From: Canibacter oris | Lineage (GTDB): Bacteria > Actinomycetota > Actinomycetes > Actinomycetales > Microbacteriaceae | NCBI RefSeq assembly: GCF_014197205.1 | Contig: NZ_JACIFD010000012.1 | Span: forward strand, 1 to 57,727 | DNA: 57,727 bases | Reading direction: 5' to 3' | In this document: one piece after another, positions 16,409 through 26,103 of the stretch | Position numbering within the stretch: position 1 is the stretch's first letter | How the letters are laid out: every line of letters begins with the position of its first letter | The notes under the pieces: model-generated | The model's input: only the letters and a program-made list of their open reading frames with translations | Databases searched by the model: none | Told to the model about the DNA's origin: nothing | Program-made: the position numbers and the translations under genes

Positions 16409-18496
16409 ATGTCTGAGCAGCTCTCACCCGCGCCGCGGCGGCAGCCGCGCGTCGCAAAAGTGCTGCTGGATACCCGCCTACCACAGCTCGCACACGTTTT
16501 TGACTACGCTATCCCAGAACGCTTAGCCGCCCAAATTCAACAGGGCATGCGCGTCAAAGTGCCGCTGCGGGGTAAACAGCGCAGCAGCTACGGGTGGGTG
16601 GTGGAGCTCGCCCAGCACAGCAGTTACGGCGGCGAGCTGGCGATAATCGACGCTCTCGTCGGTGAAGTGCCGCTGCTCACCCCACAGCTGTGGGAGCTGG
16701 CGCAAAACCTCGCAGACCGGGCAGCTGGCAGCGCCTGCGACATTTTAAGACTCGCGATTCCCACCCGGCACGCCCGGGCAGAGCGCAAATACCTCATCGA
16801 ACTGCCGCAAACAGCGGCAGCAGCGGAGACGGCAATAGCTCAGCTCAACGCCCGGATTGCTGCCACAGACGGGGCAGAAATGCTTGCGGGCGGGCAGATC
16901 CATCAACTGCCAAACTATAACCCTGAAGCGCTCGCCGAGAAGCTACTGGCCGGCGAAAAGCTGGCCTACACCGCAGCGCACTCGATGGCGCGGCTCGCCA
17001 GCGATGAGTGGGTCGGAAACTGGGCCGTGACGCTTGCGGCAACCGCGAGCAGGGTTTTGGCAGCCGGAAAATCGGTGATTATTTGCCTGCCAGACTGGCG
17101 CGATCTGGAGCAGCTCAGCGCCGCGCTTACCGTGGCTCTCGGGCCGGCGGCGGATGCACTGGTGCGGCTCGACGCGAAACAATCCGCCGAGAAACGCTTC
17201 GGCAACTACCTGCAGGCGCTCAGCGGCACCCCGCGCATTATTATCGGCAACCGTTCGGCGGTGTATGCGCCGGCGGCGAACCTCGGCGCAATCGTGATGT
17301 GGGACGAAGCAGACCCGCTACTCGCGGAGCCACTCGCGCCCTATGTGCATCCGCGAGACGCGGCGCTGCAACGGCAGAAACAAGAATCCTGCGGGCTGTT
17401 ATTTTTCGGCCACAGCCGCTCCGGCGAAATCCAGCGGTTGCTTGACCTCGGCTATTTGCAGCCGCAGCCGCACCCGGTGCACCGCACCAAAATCAGGCAC
17501 GCTGCGATGCACGTGCAGGGAGACGAATTTGCGGGGCGGATCCCGGAGGCCGCTTTACGGCTCATCCGGCAGGCGGCAGAAACCGGGCCAGTGCTAGTGC
17601 AGGTGGCAAAACCCGGATACGCCAGCGCCGTGGTCTGCAAAGATTGCCGCAGCCGTGCGGTGTGTGGGCGCTGTAGCGGACCTTTGGGAGCGCCGCAAAC
17701 CGCCGGGAAGCTGCAGTGCCTGTGGTGCCTGGAACCGGTAATGCAGTGGCGCTGCAATAACTGTCACGGCAAAACCGCGCACCTGGCTGCCCCGGGAACC
17801 AGAATGACTGCGGAACGGTTGCAGCAGCAGCTGCGCGGGTATCGGATTATTGTTGCTGATGGCGAAAATATTGTGACGCGAGTGGATGCGCGCAGCGCCA
17901 TCGTGGTGGCGACGGTGGGGGCGGAGCCGCTCGCCGCCGGAGGTTACAGCTCGGTCGTGCTGTTAGACGCCGAGAGGCTGCTGCAGATCCCCACCCTGCA
18001 CGCCGCAGAGGACTGCCTCCGCTGGTGGGAAAACGCTGCCGCTAAAGCAGGGCCACAGGCGGTGTGCCTGCTGGCTAGTGGGTCCGGACCAGTGGTTACT
18101 GCGCTGCTGCGCGGCACCGCGGAGCAGTGGCTGCAGGGTGAACTACGCGAACGCCAAGAGCTGCGGTATCCGCCGATGGTGCGGGTTGCGGCGGTGAGCG
18201 GGCAGCGCGCCGATGTGCAGGCGGCGCTTACGGCGCTCGCAGAGATTGCCGAGTGCGATGCGCTCGACCCGGTGCCGCTCGGTGACGGCACCTGGCGAGC
18301 AGTTGTGCGGTGTAGTTACCGTGCTGCTGCGGAGGTTGCGAAGGTGCTGCGCGGACAGATTCTAGCTGTGGCGGCGGGGCGGATAACGCCCACAAAATCT
18401 CGACCAAACCCCAAAATGCGCAGCGGATTACGGGTAAAATTTGATGATCGCAGTATTTTTGATGAGCCGCGCGCGCCGCAGCAGACCGTGCTTTAG
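16409..18496 (+). CDS. priA: Primosomal protein N' (PriA), actinobacterial form lacking helicase motifs
   Basis: PriA restarts replication at stalled forks. The 695-aa protein has an N-terminal 3'-end-binding domain (LLDTRLPQLAHVFDYAIPE and the GMRVKVPLRGKQ segment). The helicase core is degenerate: where a Walker A should be, near residue 200, there is only EWVGNWAVTLAATASRV, and the DEAH-like box reads MWDEADP. The zinc-binding Cys are intact (CKDC, CGRC, CLWC, CNNC). This loss is usual for actinobacterial PriA, so it is probably a loading scaffold without its own helicase activity. AGGAAA precedes the ATG. It heads priA-fmt-rsmB. Confidence 0.88.
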   Translation: MSEQLSPAPRRQPRVAKVLLDTRLPQLAHVFDYAIPERLAAQIQQGMRVKVPLRGKQRSSYGWVVELAQHSSYGGELAIIDALVGEVPLLTPQLWELAQNLADRAAGSACDILRLAIPTRHARAERKYLIELPQTAAAAETAIAQLNARIAATDGAEMLAGGQIHQLPNYNPEALAEKLLAGEKLAYTAAHSMARLASDEWVGNWAVTLAATASRVLAAGKSVIICLPDWRDLEQLSAALTVALGPAADALVRLDAKQSAEKRFGNYLQALSGTPRIIIGNRSAVYAPAANLGAIVMWDEADPLLAEPLAPYVHPRDAALQRQKQESCGLLFFGHSRSGEIQRLLDLGYLQPQPHPVHRTKIRHAAMHVQGDEFAGRIPEAALRLIRQAAETGPVLVQVAKPGYASAVVCKDCRSRAVCGRCSGPLGAPQTAGKLQCLWCLEPVMQWRCNNCHGKTAHLAAPGTRMTAERLQQQLRGYRIIVADGENIVTRVDARSAIVVATVGAEPLAAGGYSSVVLLDAERLLQIPTLHAAEDCLRWWENAAAKAGPQAVCLLASGSGPVVTALLRGTAEQWLQGELRERQELRYPPMVRVAAVSGQRADVQAALTALAEIAECDALDPVPLGDGTWRAVVRCSYRAAAEVAKVLRGQILAVAAGRITPTKSRPNPKMRSGLRVKFDDRSIFDEPRAPQQTVL

Positions 18497-18538
18497 CTGT
18501 TGCTTGCAGCAGCCTCGACGAGAGAGAATTGATAACAG

Positions 18539-19486
18539 ATGAGAATTGTTTTTGCGGGCACCCCGGCAGTGGCGCTGCCGACACTCGCGGCCCTCATACA
18601 ACACCCCGCACATCAGGTCGTGGGGGTGCTCACCCGCACTGATGCGCCGCAGGGGCGCAAGCGCGTGCTAACCCAGTCACCGGTTGCGGAGCTTGCCGCA
18701 GCCCACGACATCCCCACTTTGAAAGCAAACCGGCTCGACGACGAAGCAACCACCTGGGTACGGCAATTGCAGCCAGACATTGGCGTGGTTGTGGCTTACG
18801 GTGCGCTGCTGCGCGAGGAGCTGCTGCAAACACCACGCTTGGGGTGGATCAACCTGCACTTTTCTGCGCTTCCTGCCTGGCGCGGCGCCGCGCCGGTGCA
18901 GCGCGCCCTGATGGCGGGTGAAACCACCATCGGGATTGACGTTTTCCGGTTGGTCGCGGAGCTTGACGCCGGAGACATTGTGGCGCGTGACAGCTATCAG
19001 GCAACACCTGGGCAGAGCGCCGGAGAGGTGCTGCAGGAGATGGCTGCTGCGGGATCCACAACTGTGTTTAAGGCTCTTGATGAGCTTGCTGCGAATCCCG
19101 CCGCGGGCACCGCGCAGCAGGGGGAGGTTAGCTACGCGCATAAACTGCAGCGCACCGACGGCCTGCTTGATTTCGCGCAGCCAGCTGCCGCAGTGCTAGC
19201 GCGCTGGGCGGGGGTGACCCCAGAGCCCGGAGCCTACGTCGAGTTCGAGGGCGCCGCGCTGAAACTGGTGCAGTTGCAGCCGCTCACGGTGGAACAACAG
19301 CAGCGGTTTGCGCGTCTGGCACAGCCGTTAAAACCGGGCGAAGCGATTATTTGGGAAAAACAGATGCTGATTGCTTGCGGCGCGGGAGCAGTGCTTGCGC
19401 CGCTCGTGCAACAGGCAGGGAAGAAAGCGATGCAGGGCAGTGATTGGTTGCGTGGTCGCGGCGCAAAGGCGGAACTAAATGGCTAA
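18539..19486 (+). CDS. fmt: Methionyl-tRNA formyltransferase
   Basis: It adds a formyl group from 10-formyl-tetrahydrofolate to Met-tRNA(fMet), preparing initiator tRNA. The N-terminal Rossmann domain opens with MRIVFAGTPAVALPTLAAL. The folate and catalytic region shows NLHFSALPAWRGAAPVQRAL with the active-site Asn and His, then the conserved ELDAGDIV. The C-terminal OB-like domain that recognises tRNA covers residues about 205-315. The length of 315 aa is normal. GAGAGA lies before the ATG. Its end overlaps rsmB by 8 bp, a coupling seen in many bacteria. Confidence 0.95.
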   Translation: MRIVFAGTPAVALPTLAALIQHPAHQVVGVLTRTDAPQGRKRVLTQSPVAELAAAHDIPTLKANRLDDEATTWVRQLQPDIGVVVAYGALLREELLQTPRLGWINLHFSALPAWRGAAPVQRALMAGETTIGIDVFRLVAELDAGDIVARDSYQATPGQSAGEVLQEMAAAGSTTVFKALDELAANPAAGTAQQGEVSYAHKLQRTDGLLDFAQPAAAVLARWAGVTPEPGAYVEFEGAALKLVQLQPLTVEQQQRFARLAQPLKPGEAIIWEKQMLIACGAGAVLAPLVQQAGKKAMQGSDWLRGRGAKAELNG

Positions 19487-21026
19487 TAAAGTAGCGGCAA
19501 CCCGGCTGCTGGCATACGATGTGCTGCGCGATGTTGCAGATCGCGACGCCTACGCAAACCTGGCATTGCAGGCGCGGATCCACAAACAAAAACTGAGCGG
19601 CAGGGACGCAGCGTTTGTGACCGAGTTGGTGTCGCAAACACTGCGGTTGCAGGGTAAATACGACGCGATTATTAGCGCCGCAGCAGGGCGCGACACCGCA
19701 GAAATTGACGCCCGAACCCTGCGAGTGCTGCGCCTTGGAGCGCATCAACTTTTGGGGATGCGGGTGCCCCAGCATGCGGCACTGCACGAGACCGTGGAGT
19801 TGCAGCGCCTGGTGGCGAACCCGAAAGCCGCGGGTTTCGTGAACGCGGTGCTGCGCAAAATCAGTAAACGGTCGCTCGCTGGCTGGGAGACGGAGATTAT
19901 CGCTGGCAGGAGCGTGGATCAGACCCTCGCCGTGCGGCACAGCCACCCGGAGTGGATTGTGCGGTCGTTGCGAGACGCGCTGAAATCTGCGGGCCGCGCT
20001 GAGCAGCTAGAAGAACTGTTAGCCGCTGATAATGAACCGCCGCAGGTGCAGCTGATGTTGTTGCCGCGTGGGTTTGGTGCCACAGATAAAGATGCCCTCA
20101 CGGATGATGCCCCTGCAACTGCCGCCAGTGATGTCACCGCTAATGCGTTTGCTGCTGAGTTTTCTGCAACGCTCTTGCGGGAGAAAGCGCTCGCAGCCAT
20201 ACCAGAGCATCTCAGCCCCAGCGGACCCAGTCCGTATGGCGTTGCGCTCAGCGGAATGCAGCCAGCTAGCGTTATTAAACAGCTTGCAGCGGCCGGCGTC
20301 ACCGCCCGAGTGCAAGACCAGGGATCGCAGCTCGCAGCCCTAACTTTAATCGCGGCAAAACCACTCGCCGACACTGAAACCTGGCTAGATTTGTGCGCCG
20401 GCCCGGGGGGTAAAACCGCGGTGCTGGCAGCTTTCGCAGCCGCTGCGACACCGCGGCGAATCTCACTGCGCGCCAACGAGGTGGCGCCGCACCGCGCAAA
20501 ACTCGTGGAGCGGGCCGTGGCCGAAGCAGGGAGCGCGGCGGTTGCTCACACCACTGTGGTGAACCACGACGGCACCACTGCGGCCGCATTCGGTGAACAG
20601 CTTTTTGACCGCATCCTTGTGGATGCCCCCTGCTCTGGGCTGGGTGCCTTGCGGCGGCGCCCCGAAGCCAGATGGCGTAAACAACCAGGAGACATTCCTG
20701 CCCTGGTAAAATTGCAGGAGCAGCTGTTACAGCAGGCAGCATCACAGCTTGCGGCCGGAGGTGTGCTGGCTTACGTCACTTGCTCACCGCACCTGGCAGA
20801 AACCAAAGCCGTAGTGCAAAGACTATTGCGCCGCGATGAGCAGCTGCGATTGCTAGACACAGCGGCTGTGTTCGCAGCAATCCAAGAGCAAGACACCGCA
20901 ATTATTTGTGAAAACACAATTGTGGGCGACACCGCAACAACTGTAAATAGTGGATCTACCCTGCAGCTGTGGCCGCACGCTAACGGCACAGACGCAATGT
21001 TTATCGCGCTGCTGCAGCGTAGCTAG
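19479..21026 (+). CDS. rsmB: 16S rRNA m5C967 methyltransferase RsmB
   Basis: It methylates a cytosine in 16S rRNA. The N-terminal NusB-like RNA-binding domain (about residues 1-140) includes LRLGAHQLLGMRVPQHAALH. The Rossmann methyltransferase domain shows the SAM site WLDLCAGPGGKTAVLAA, the motif VDAPCSGLGALRRRPEARWR with Cys385, and VTCSPHLAETKAVV with Cys435; these two Cys are the catalytic pair of the RNA m5C family. A variable insertion around residues 200-245 is Ala-rich. At 515 aa it is slightly longer than the E. coli protein. It overlaps fmt by 8 bp and ends the priA operon. Confidence 0.93.
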   Translation: MANKVAATRLLAYDVLRDVADRDAYANLALQARIHKQKLSGRDAAFVTELVSQTLRLQGKYDAIISAAAGRDTAEIDARTLRVLRLGAHQLLGMRVPQHAALHETVELQRLVANPKAAGFVNAVLRKISKRSLAGWETEIIAGRSVDQTLAVRHSHPEWIVRSLRDALKSAGRAEQLEELLAADNEPPQVQLMLLPRGFGATDKDALTDDAPATAASDVTANAFAAEFSATLLREKALAAIPEHLSPSGPSPYGVALSGMQPASVIKQLAAAGVTARVQDQGSQLAALTLIAAKPLADTETWLDLCAGPGGKTAVLAAFAAAATPRRISLRANEVAPHRAKLVERAVAEAGSAAVAHTTVVNHDGTTAAAFGEQLFDRILVDAPCSGLGALRRRPEARWRKQPGDIPALVKLQEQLLQQAASQLAAGGVLAYVTCSPHLAETKAVVQRLLRRDEQLRLLDTAAVFAAIQEQDTAIICENTIVGDTATTVNSGSTLQLWPHANGTDAMFIALLQRS

Positions 21027-21115
21027 CTGTTTCCCGGTTCTCCTGTCTGGTTGTTGGCGCCAGTGTGATTGCATCGGGTGGCTTGATCCACCAACAAAAT
21101 TTTTAAGAGGAAAAC

Positions 21116-22384
21116 ATGACAACATCAAAATCAGAAGCAGCGGCATTGACGCAGTCCGAGACCCCACCGCGGCATCCGAGTGCGCTGTGGTGGTATCTTT
21201 CCGCATCAGGGCTCTCAATGCTCGGCAACTCCATCGCGATGATTGTGTGGCCGTGGCTGGTGCTCGACCGCACCGGTGACCCCGCGGCCGCCGGACTCGT
21301 GGCGGCACTGATTGCGGTACCGACGCTGATTTTTGCTTATTTCGGGGGCAACCTCATTGATCTGTTGGGGCGTAAACCGATGTCAATCGTGTCAGACATC
21401 ATCTCCGGGCTGTCGGTGCTCGCGGTGATTCTGGTAGACAGCACCATCGGGCTGACGATGACGCTGTTCGTAATCATTGGGATTCTTGGCGCAGTAGGCG
21501 ATATTCCCGGGATGTCAGCTCGCGCGGCGCTGATCGGCGACGTTGCCACCACAACCGGTAAAAGCGTGGCGACAGTCTCCGGTTACAATAACGCGCTGAG
21601 TGCCGTGAGCATGCTGGTTGGTCCCGCGCTGGCTGGAGTGATGATGGCGGTTTTGCCGCTTGGGCAGGTACTGTGGATCACCGCAGCCTGCTCCCTGCTC
21701 GCGGCGCTGTGCACGATGCTGCTGCGCCTCGCCCCGGCCACCGCGCCTGACGCGGCGGAGCGAGAGCAGTACCGTGGCTTTAAAGGTTGGCGCAAGGTGT
21801 TGTCGATCTCGCTGATTCGGCTGCTCGCGCTTGATGCCCTGCTGGCGATGGCGCTTGTTAGCCCGTATCTCGTTGTGCTGTTACCGGCCGCGTTTAAGGC
21901 ACGTTCGCAGCCGGAGCTTTACGGGCTTGCGATGAGCGCGTTTGCGGTGGGTATTATGGTTACCAGTATTATTGCCGGCAAGATTGTGGTACGGCCGCGC
22001 TGGGCATGGGCGCTGACAATGCTGTTTTACAGTGTCGGTTTCTTGCTGATGGCACTGCTTGACAGTCCGGTGGCGGTGATTTCGGGCATGCTGATTGCGG
22101 GCTTCGGCAGCGGTGTCGGGACGCCACTGCAGAACACCCTGGTTACAGCGCTGGTGCCCGCTGAGGTGCGAGGCCGTGCCTTTAGTCTGTTTATGGCGGT
22201 GAGTCAGGTCGCGAGCCCGATTGGGCTCAGCATTACCGCCGCGGTTTTGGCGTTCATCTCAATTAACCACCTGGCGCTAATGCTCGCCATAATTTGGGTG
22301 TTCTTTGCGCTGTATCTCACGGTGCGTGGCTTCCAACTGATGCCGGAAAAGATCGCGGCAGATACTGCTGCGTCTAAGCCTTAA
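21116..22384 (+). CDS. Major facilitator superfamily transporter
   Basis: The protein has 422 aa with about twelve hydrophobic segments, the layout of an MFS permease. The loop between helices 2 and 3 has [18 protein letters not shown], which matches MFS motif A. Conserved pieces [21 protein letters not shown] (helix 5) and [19 protein letters not shown] (helix 10) suggest a drug-efflux-like or staphyloferrin-like exporter of the DHA group. Substrate is not predictable. AAGAGGA precedes the ATG. It is followed 20 bp later by rpe, which has its own probable promoter. Confidence 0.88.
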   Translation: MTTSKSEAAALTQSETPPRHPSALWWYLSASGLSMLGNSIAMIVWPWLVLDRTGDPAAAGLVAALIAVPTLIFAYFGGNLIDLLGRKPMSIVSDIISGLSVLAVILVDSTIGLTMTLFVIIGILGAVGDIPGMSARAALIGDVATTTGKSVATVSGYNNALSAVSMLVGPALAGVMMAVLPLGQVLWITAACSLLAALCTMLLRLAPATAPDAAEREQYRGFKGWRKVLSISLIRLLALDALLAMALVSPYLVVLLPAAFKARSQPELYGLAMSAFAVGIMVTSIIAGKIVVRPRWAWALTMLFYSVGFLLMALLDSPVAVISGMLIAGFGSGVGTPLQNTLVTALVPAEVRGRAFSLFMAVSQVASPIGLSITAAVLAFISINHLALMLAIIWVFFALYLTVRGFQLMPEKIAADTAASKP

Positions 22385-22391
22385 ATCGCGC

Positions 22392-22397
22392 TAAAAT
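22392..22397 (+). promoter_or_regulatory. Candidate -10 hexamer for leaderless rpe
   Basis: TAAAAT ends 7 nt before the ATG at 22405. No clear ribosome binding site lies between. Confidence 0.45.
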
Positions 22398-22404
22398 TTT
22401 GAGT

Positions 22405-23082
22405 ATGGCAACAACACAGCGCATTCACCCGAGTATTCTGTCCGCAGACTTTGTGAATTTAGAAACAGAGCTGCAGCGGATAGCCACCGCAGATTTGGTG
22501 CACGTGGATGTGATGGATAACCATTTCGTGCCGAACCTCACCTTCGGGCCGCCGGTGGTGGAGCGGATTCAGGCGGTATCGCCGCTGCCGCTTGATGTGC
22601 ACCTGATGATTTCTGACGCTGACCGTTGGGCTCCCGGATACGCCGAGATGGGGGCTGCATCTGTGACTTTTCATGCCGAGGCGGCAGCTGATCCGGTCGG
22701 ACTTGCCCGCCGGCTGCGACAGATTGGGGCGCGGGCAGGTATCGCGTTAAAGCCAGGAACCGCGGCAGAACCATACCTGGAACTCCTGCCAGAGTTTGAT
22801 ATGGTGCTGGTGATGACGGTGGAGCCTGGCTTTGGCGGGCAGGCTTTTATGCCGGATATGATGCCAAAACTGCGGCAATTTGCGGAGGCAAAAAAACGGT
22901 TGGGGCTTGATTTATGGCTGCAGGTAGACGGCGGGATTAGCGCTGACACTATCGGGATTGCGGCTGAAGCCGGGGCAGACACATTCGTTGCCGGAAGTGC
23001 GGTTTATAAGGGTGATCCGAGCGCGCAGATTGCTGCGTTGCGCGAAGCAGCTGCACGCCACGTGTGTGGTGAAACCCTGTAG
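22405..23082 (+). CDS. rpe: Ribulose-phosphate 3-epimerase
   Basis: It interconverts ribulose 5-phosphate and xylulose 5-phosphate in the pentose phosphate pathway. The 225-aa TIM-barrel protein shows the family signatures [33 protein letters not shown] (metal His and Asp), [20 protein letters not shown] with the catalytic Asp context in VDGGIS, and VAGSAVYKG at the phosphate site. I take the ATG at 22405; a TTG two codons upstream is also in frame. A -10 hexamer 7 nt before the ATG suggests a leaderless message. The his genes follow 54 bp later; rpe-hisE adjacency fits ribose-phosphate supply to histidine synthesis. Confidence 0.96.
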   Translation: MATTQRIHPSILSADFVNLETELQRIATADLVHVDVMDNHFVPNLTFGPPVVERIQAVSPLPLDVHLMISDADRWAPGYAEMGAASVTFHAEAAADPVGLARRLRQIGARAGIALKPGTAAEPYLELLPEFDMVLVMTVEPGFGGQAFMPDMMPKLRQFAEAKKRLGLDLWLQVDGGISADTIGIAAEAGADTFVAGSAVYKGDPSAQIAALREAAARHVCGETL

Positions 23083-23124
23083 CAGCGGCTAGATGAGGGC
23101 GTACCGGGATTACGAGATGGTTGA

Positions 23125-23130
23125 TAGGCT
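23125..23130 (+). promoter_or_regulatory. Candidate -10 hexamer before hisE
   Basis: TAGGCT lies 6 nt before the hisE ATG, with GTAACA between. The hexamer is a poor consensus match, so this rests on position only. Confidence 0.3.
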
Positions 23131-23136
23131 GTAACA

Positions 23137-23400
23137 ATGAAAACTTTTGAGGAGCTGTATCAGGAGCTACGGGAAAAAGCGCGGATGCGCCCCGCAGGCA
23201 GTGAGACAGTGGCGCGGTTAGATGCCGGGGTGCATCAGATCGGCAAGAAAATCGTGGAAGAAGCAGCAGAGGTTTGGATGGCTGCCGAATACGAGAGCGA
23301 TGCCGCCCTGGCCGAAGAAATCAGCCAGCTTTTGTATCACCTGCAGGTGCTGATGCTTGCTAAAAACATTTCTCTCGAACAGGTATATAAGGAGCTCTAA
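23137..23400 (+). CDS. hisE: Phosphoribosyl-ATP pyrophosphatase HisE
   Basis: It catalyses the second step of histidine synthesis, hydrolysing phosphoribosyl-ATP to phosphoribosyl-AMP. The protein has 87 aa, all one helical domain of the MazG-like type. The conserved metal-binding pattern is in [16 protein letters not shown] and [15 protein letters not shown]. It is the first gene of hisE-hisG-hisF-hisI and overlaps hisG by one base (TAATG). HisE and HisI are separate proteins here, as is normal in actinobacteria. Confidence 0.96.
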   Translation: MKTFEELYQELREKARMRPAGSETVARLDAGVHQIGKKIVEEAAEVWMAAEYESDAALAEEISQLLYHLQVLMLAKNISLEQVYKEL

Positions 23401-24251
23401 TGCTGAGAGTAGCGGTGCCGAATAAGGGAGCGCTAGCTGAAACAGCAGCGCAAATGCTTGCAGAGGCTGGTTATCGAGGTCGCCGCGACAGTCGCACCCT
23501 GGTTAGCGTTGATAACCGCAACGAGGTGGAGTTCTTTTATTTACGCCCACGCGACATTGCGACTTACGTTGGCAGCGGAGCGGTTGATTTAGGAATCACA
23601 GGGCTGGATTTGTTGCTTGACAGCGTGACCGCAGCTGAAGTATTGCAAGAACTACAGTTTGCAGATTCCACCTTCCGTTTTGCGGCACCGCAACACACCA
23701 TCACCAATCTGCAGGAGCTTGCTGGGAAGCGTCTAGCAACCAGCTACCCGAAACTCGTTGGCGACTTCCTTGAGAAGCAGGGGGTTGCGGTGCATCTGGT
23801 CAAACTTGAGGGTGCTGTGGAGTCGGCGGTGAGGCTGGGGATTGCTGATGCCGTTGCAGACGTCGTCTCAACCGGATCCACCCTCCGTGCTGCTGGGCTC
23901 AGCATTTTTGGTCCCGTGATTCTAGAATCAACCGCGGTTTTGATCTCAAACCCTGAGATTGCGGCCGATAAAGCAACCGCGGTAACTAAACTTACCAAGC
24001 GCATCAACGGCGTGCTAGCAGCACGCAATTTTGTGATGATGGAGTATGACCTCGAAGAGAGAAAACTCGCCGCAGCTACCGCAGTATGCGCAGGTGCCCA
24101 GGCGCCGACGGTGTCACCTTTGGCAACTCCGGGGTGGGTTGCGGTGAAAGTTATGGTGCCAGTTGCAGAAACCGCTGAGGTGATGGATCAGCTGGCGGAT
24201 CTGGGAGCCCGCGCGATTATCGTCACCGCAATTCACGCTGCGAGGCTGTAA
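23400..24251 (+). CDS. hisG: ATP phosphoribosyltransferase HisG, long form
   Basis: It joins ATP and PRPP, the first and feedback-controlled step of histidine synthesis. The 283-aa size is the long form, which has a C-terminal ACT-like regulatory domain (about residues 210-283, with [19 protein letters not shown]) and needs no HisZ. The catalytic part shows [15 protein letters not shown] and the PRPP-binding [19 protein letters not shown]. The start is the ATG in TAATG at the hisE stop, so translation is coupled. Histidine inhibition of this enzyme is known for the family. Confidence 0.96.
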   Translation: MLRVAVPNKGALAETAAQMLAEAGYRGRRDSRTLVSVDNRNEVEFFYLRPRDIATYVGSGAVDLGITGLDLLLDSVTAAEVLQELQFADSTFRFAAPQHTITNLQELAGKRLATSYPKLVGDFLEKQGVAVHLVKLEGAVESAVRLGIADAVADVVSTGSTLRAAGLSIFGPVILESTAVLISNPEIAADKATAVTKLTKRINGVLAARNFVMMEYDLEERKLAAATAVCAGAQAPTVSPLATPGWVAVKVMVPVAETAEVMDQLADLGARAIIVTAIHAARL

Positions 24252-24253
24252 GC

Positions 24254-25024
24254 ATGGGTGTTACCGCGAGGGTTATTCCGTGTCTTGACGTGGCTGCTGG
24301 CCGAGTGGTCAAGGGTGTTAATTTTCTGAATCTCACTGACGCCGGAGACCCGGTAGAACTCGGGGCGAAATACGCGGCTGAGGGAGCCGATGAATTAACC
24401 TTCCTCGACGTCACCGCAACCGTTGATGAGCGATCCACTACATACGATATTGTGCGGCAAACCGCCGAGCATGTGTTTATTCCGCTCACAGTCGGTGGCG
24501 GTGTGCGCAGTGCGGATGATGTCGCGCGTTTGTTGGAGGTTGGTGCGGATAAGGCGGGCGTGAATAGCGCGGCTATCGCTAGGCCGCAGCTGCTGAATGA
24601 GATAGCCGATCGTTTCGGTAACCAGGTGCTGGTGCTGTCGCTGGATGTGAAACGCTCCTGGCGTACCCCGTCTGGATTTGTGGTGACAACTCACGGCGGA
24701 AAACGCGAAACAGAGCTTGACGCGCTCGCGTGGGCAAAGGAAGCGATGGAACGTGGCGCCGGGGAATTATTGCTGAACTCGATGGACGCAGACGGCACCA
24801 AAACCGGCTTTGATTTGGAACTGTTGCGGCAGATTACGGAGTTCGCGACGGTGCCGGTTATCGCCTCTGGCGGAGCGGGTAAAGCCAGTGACTTCGCGCC
24901 AGCGATTGCGGCGGGGGCAGATGCGGTGCTTGCAGCAAGTGTGTTCCACCACGGTATTGTGAGTATTGCCGAGGTGAAGGCGGAGATGGCGCGGGCCGGG
25001 GTGCCAGTGCGCCTGGCGCATTAG
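24254..25024 (+). CDS. hisF: Imidazole glycerol phosphate synthase cyclase subunit HisF
   Basis: With the glutaminase HisH it converts PRFAR and ammonia into imidazole glycerol phosphate and AICAR. The 256-aa TIM barrel has [15 protein letters not shown] with the catalytic Asp11 equivalent, [33 protein letters not shown] and, near the end, [13 protein letters not shown] with the second catalytic Asp, followed by [13 protein letters not shown] and AASVFHHG. All catalytic landmarks are intact. The start is 2 bp after the hisG stop. Its partner HisH is about 22 kb away in the second his cluster. Confidence 0.97.
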   Translation: MGVTARVIPCLDVAAGRVVKGVNFLNLTDAGDPVELGAKYAAEGADELTFLDVTATVDERSTTYDIVRQTAEHVFIPLTVGGGVRSADDVARLLEVGADKAGVNSAAIARPQLLNEIADRFGNQVLVLSLDVKRSWRTPSGFVVTTHGGKRETELDALAWAKEAMERGAGELLLNSMDADGTKTGFDLELLRQITEFATVPVIASGGAGKASDFAPAIAAGADAVLAASVFHHGIVSIAEVKAEMARAGVPVRLAH

Positions 25025-25043
25025 CTAGATAGGGAAGAGCAGG

Positions 25044-25442
25044 ATGAGTGATATTGAAACGGTGCTGCCGCAGCTCAGGTTTAACATGGATGGTTTGATT
25101 CCCGTGATTGCTCAGGATGCTAACACCAAAGAAGTTTTGATGCTGGCATGGATGAACTTACAGGCGCTACAGCAAACCGTTGCAACCGGTCGTGCCACCT
25201 ACTGGTCACGCTCCCGCGGTGAGCTGTGGCGCAAGGGAGACACCTCCGGGCATCAGCAGTTTGTGCAGGACATCAGTTATGACTGTGACGGAGATACGAT
25301 TTTGTTGACGGTACAGCAGCTTGGTGCTGCCTGCCACAACGGGACGCGGTCGTGTTTTGAGACCGGGAAAATTACCGTGCAAGCGGCTAGCCGGCAGCCG
25401 GCAGCCGCTGACGGAACGGAGGAAAGTGCAGAAAATGACTAA
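25044..25442 (+). CDS. hisI: Phosphoribosyl-AMP cyclohydrolase HisI
   Basis: It opens the adenine ring of phosphoribosyl-AMP in the third step of histidine synthesis. The protein has 132 aa. Family motifs are [33 protein letters not shown] and [19 protein letters not shown], then [11 protein letters not shown]; the Cys and Asp residues in the last two bind zinc and magnesium. The C-terminus has a charged extension of about 15 residues. It overlaps the next gene by 8 bp. Its unit continues into a tryptophan-operon membrane protein instead of trpE. Confidence 0.96.
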   Translation: MSDIETVLPQLRFNMDGLIPVIAQDANTKEVLMLAWMNLQALQQTVATGRATYWSRSRGELWRKGDTSGHQQFVQDISYDCDGDTILLTVQQLGAACHNGTRSCFETGKITVQAASRQPAAADGTEESAEND

Positions 25443-26085
25443 GCGCAACGCTGTTTTGGTGCTTCTCGCGGCCGCGCTTGGTGGCCTGCTTATTGCAAAT
25501 CAGCCCTGGTTGACGCTACAGTACACCGACGGCGCCGTAACCGAAACCCTGCAGCTCACAGGCACTCAGCTCAACGCGGCACTGATGCCGGTGCTGATTG
25601 CAATTTTGATTGGAGCATTGGTGCTGCCATTGGTGCAGGGAATCAGCAGTAAAATTCTCGCGGTAATACTGGGTGCGCAAGCCATTTTTCTGGCCGCTGT
25701 GGCGTGGCAAACATGGCGGGCAGGAGTCAGCCCAGCCGCTAGTTTTTTGGCAGAAAAAACCGGAATCACCGGAGGGGCGCAGTTAGACTTGATAACCGCT
25801 CATACACAGAGCGCGATGGGGGGTGTCACTATTGGCTGTGCAGCTGTGGCACTGCTAGGTGCGGTTATGGCACTGTTCGTTAAGAGCACCCACACCACCG
25901 GGACGAGCCGCTACGATCGTGTGACACAGCCGCGTGCAGAAAGCTCCAGAACAACTGCTGCAACCGCGGTAGCAGCGACCGGAGGTTCTGCTGTTGCGGT
26001 GGCCGTAGGTGAGGATCCTGTGGCCGAGGCTGACCGCATCAGTGACTGGGACGCTCTGACCAAAGACCAAGATCCGACTGTTTAA
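25435..26085 (+). CDS. Trp biosynthesis-associated membrane protein (Trp_oprn_chp family)
   Basis: The protein has 216 aa and about four hydrophobic helices: [17 protein letters not shown] at the N-terminus, [33 protein letters not shown] and a fourth around residue 140. The cytoplasmic tail ends [12 protein letters not shown], matching the conserved WDALxxGxDPT ending of the actinobacterial family found inside trp operons. The function of that family is unknown. GGAGG is about 10 nt before the ATG at 25435. It overlaps hisI by 8 bp. No trpE precedes it and no trpC, trpB or trpA follows; a globin gene on the other strand comes next. Confidence 0.85.
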   Translation: MTKRNAVLVLLAAALGGLLIANQPWLTLQYTDGAVTETLQLTGTQLNAALMPVLIAILIGALVLPLVQGISSKILAVILGAQAIFLAAVAWQTWRAGVSPAASFLAEKTGITGGAQLDLITAHTQSAMGGVTIGCAAVALLGAVMALFVKSTHTTGTSRYDRVTQPRAESSRTTAATAVAATGGSAVAVAVGEDPVAEADRISDWDALTKDQDPTV

Positions 26086-26103
26086 TGCTTGCAGCGTATC
26101 GTG

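Noticed and set aside
16305-16493. 62-aa minus-strand frame over the 12-bp repeats
   Set aside because: Its Arg/Glu/Asp-rich repeat comes from the DNA repeat, and it runs into priA.
19347-19946. 199-aa antisense frame over fmt/rsmB
   Set aside because: Overlaps two conserved genes and has no recognisable domain or binding site.
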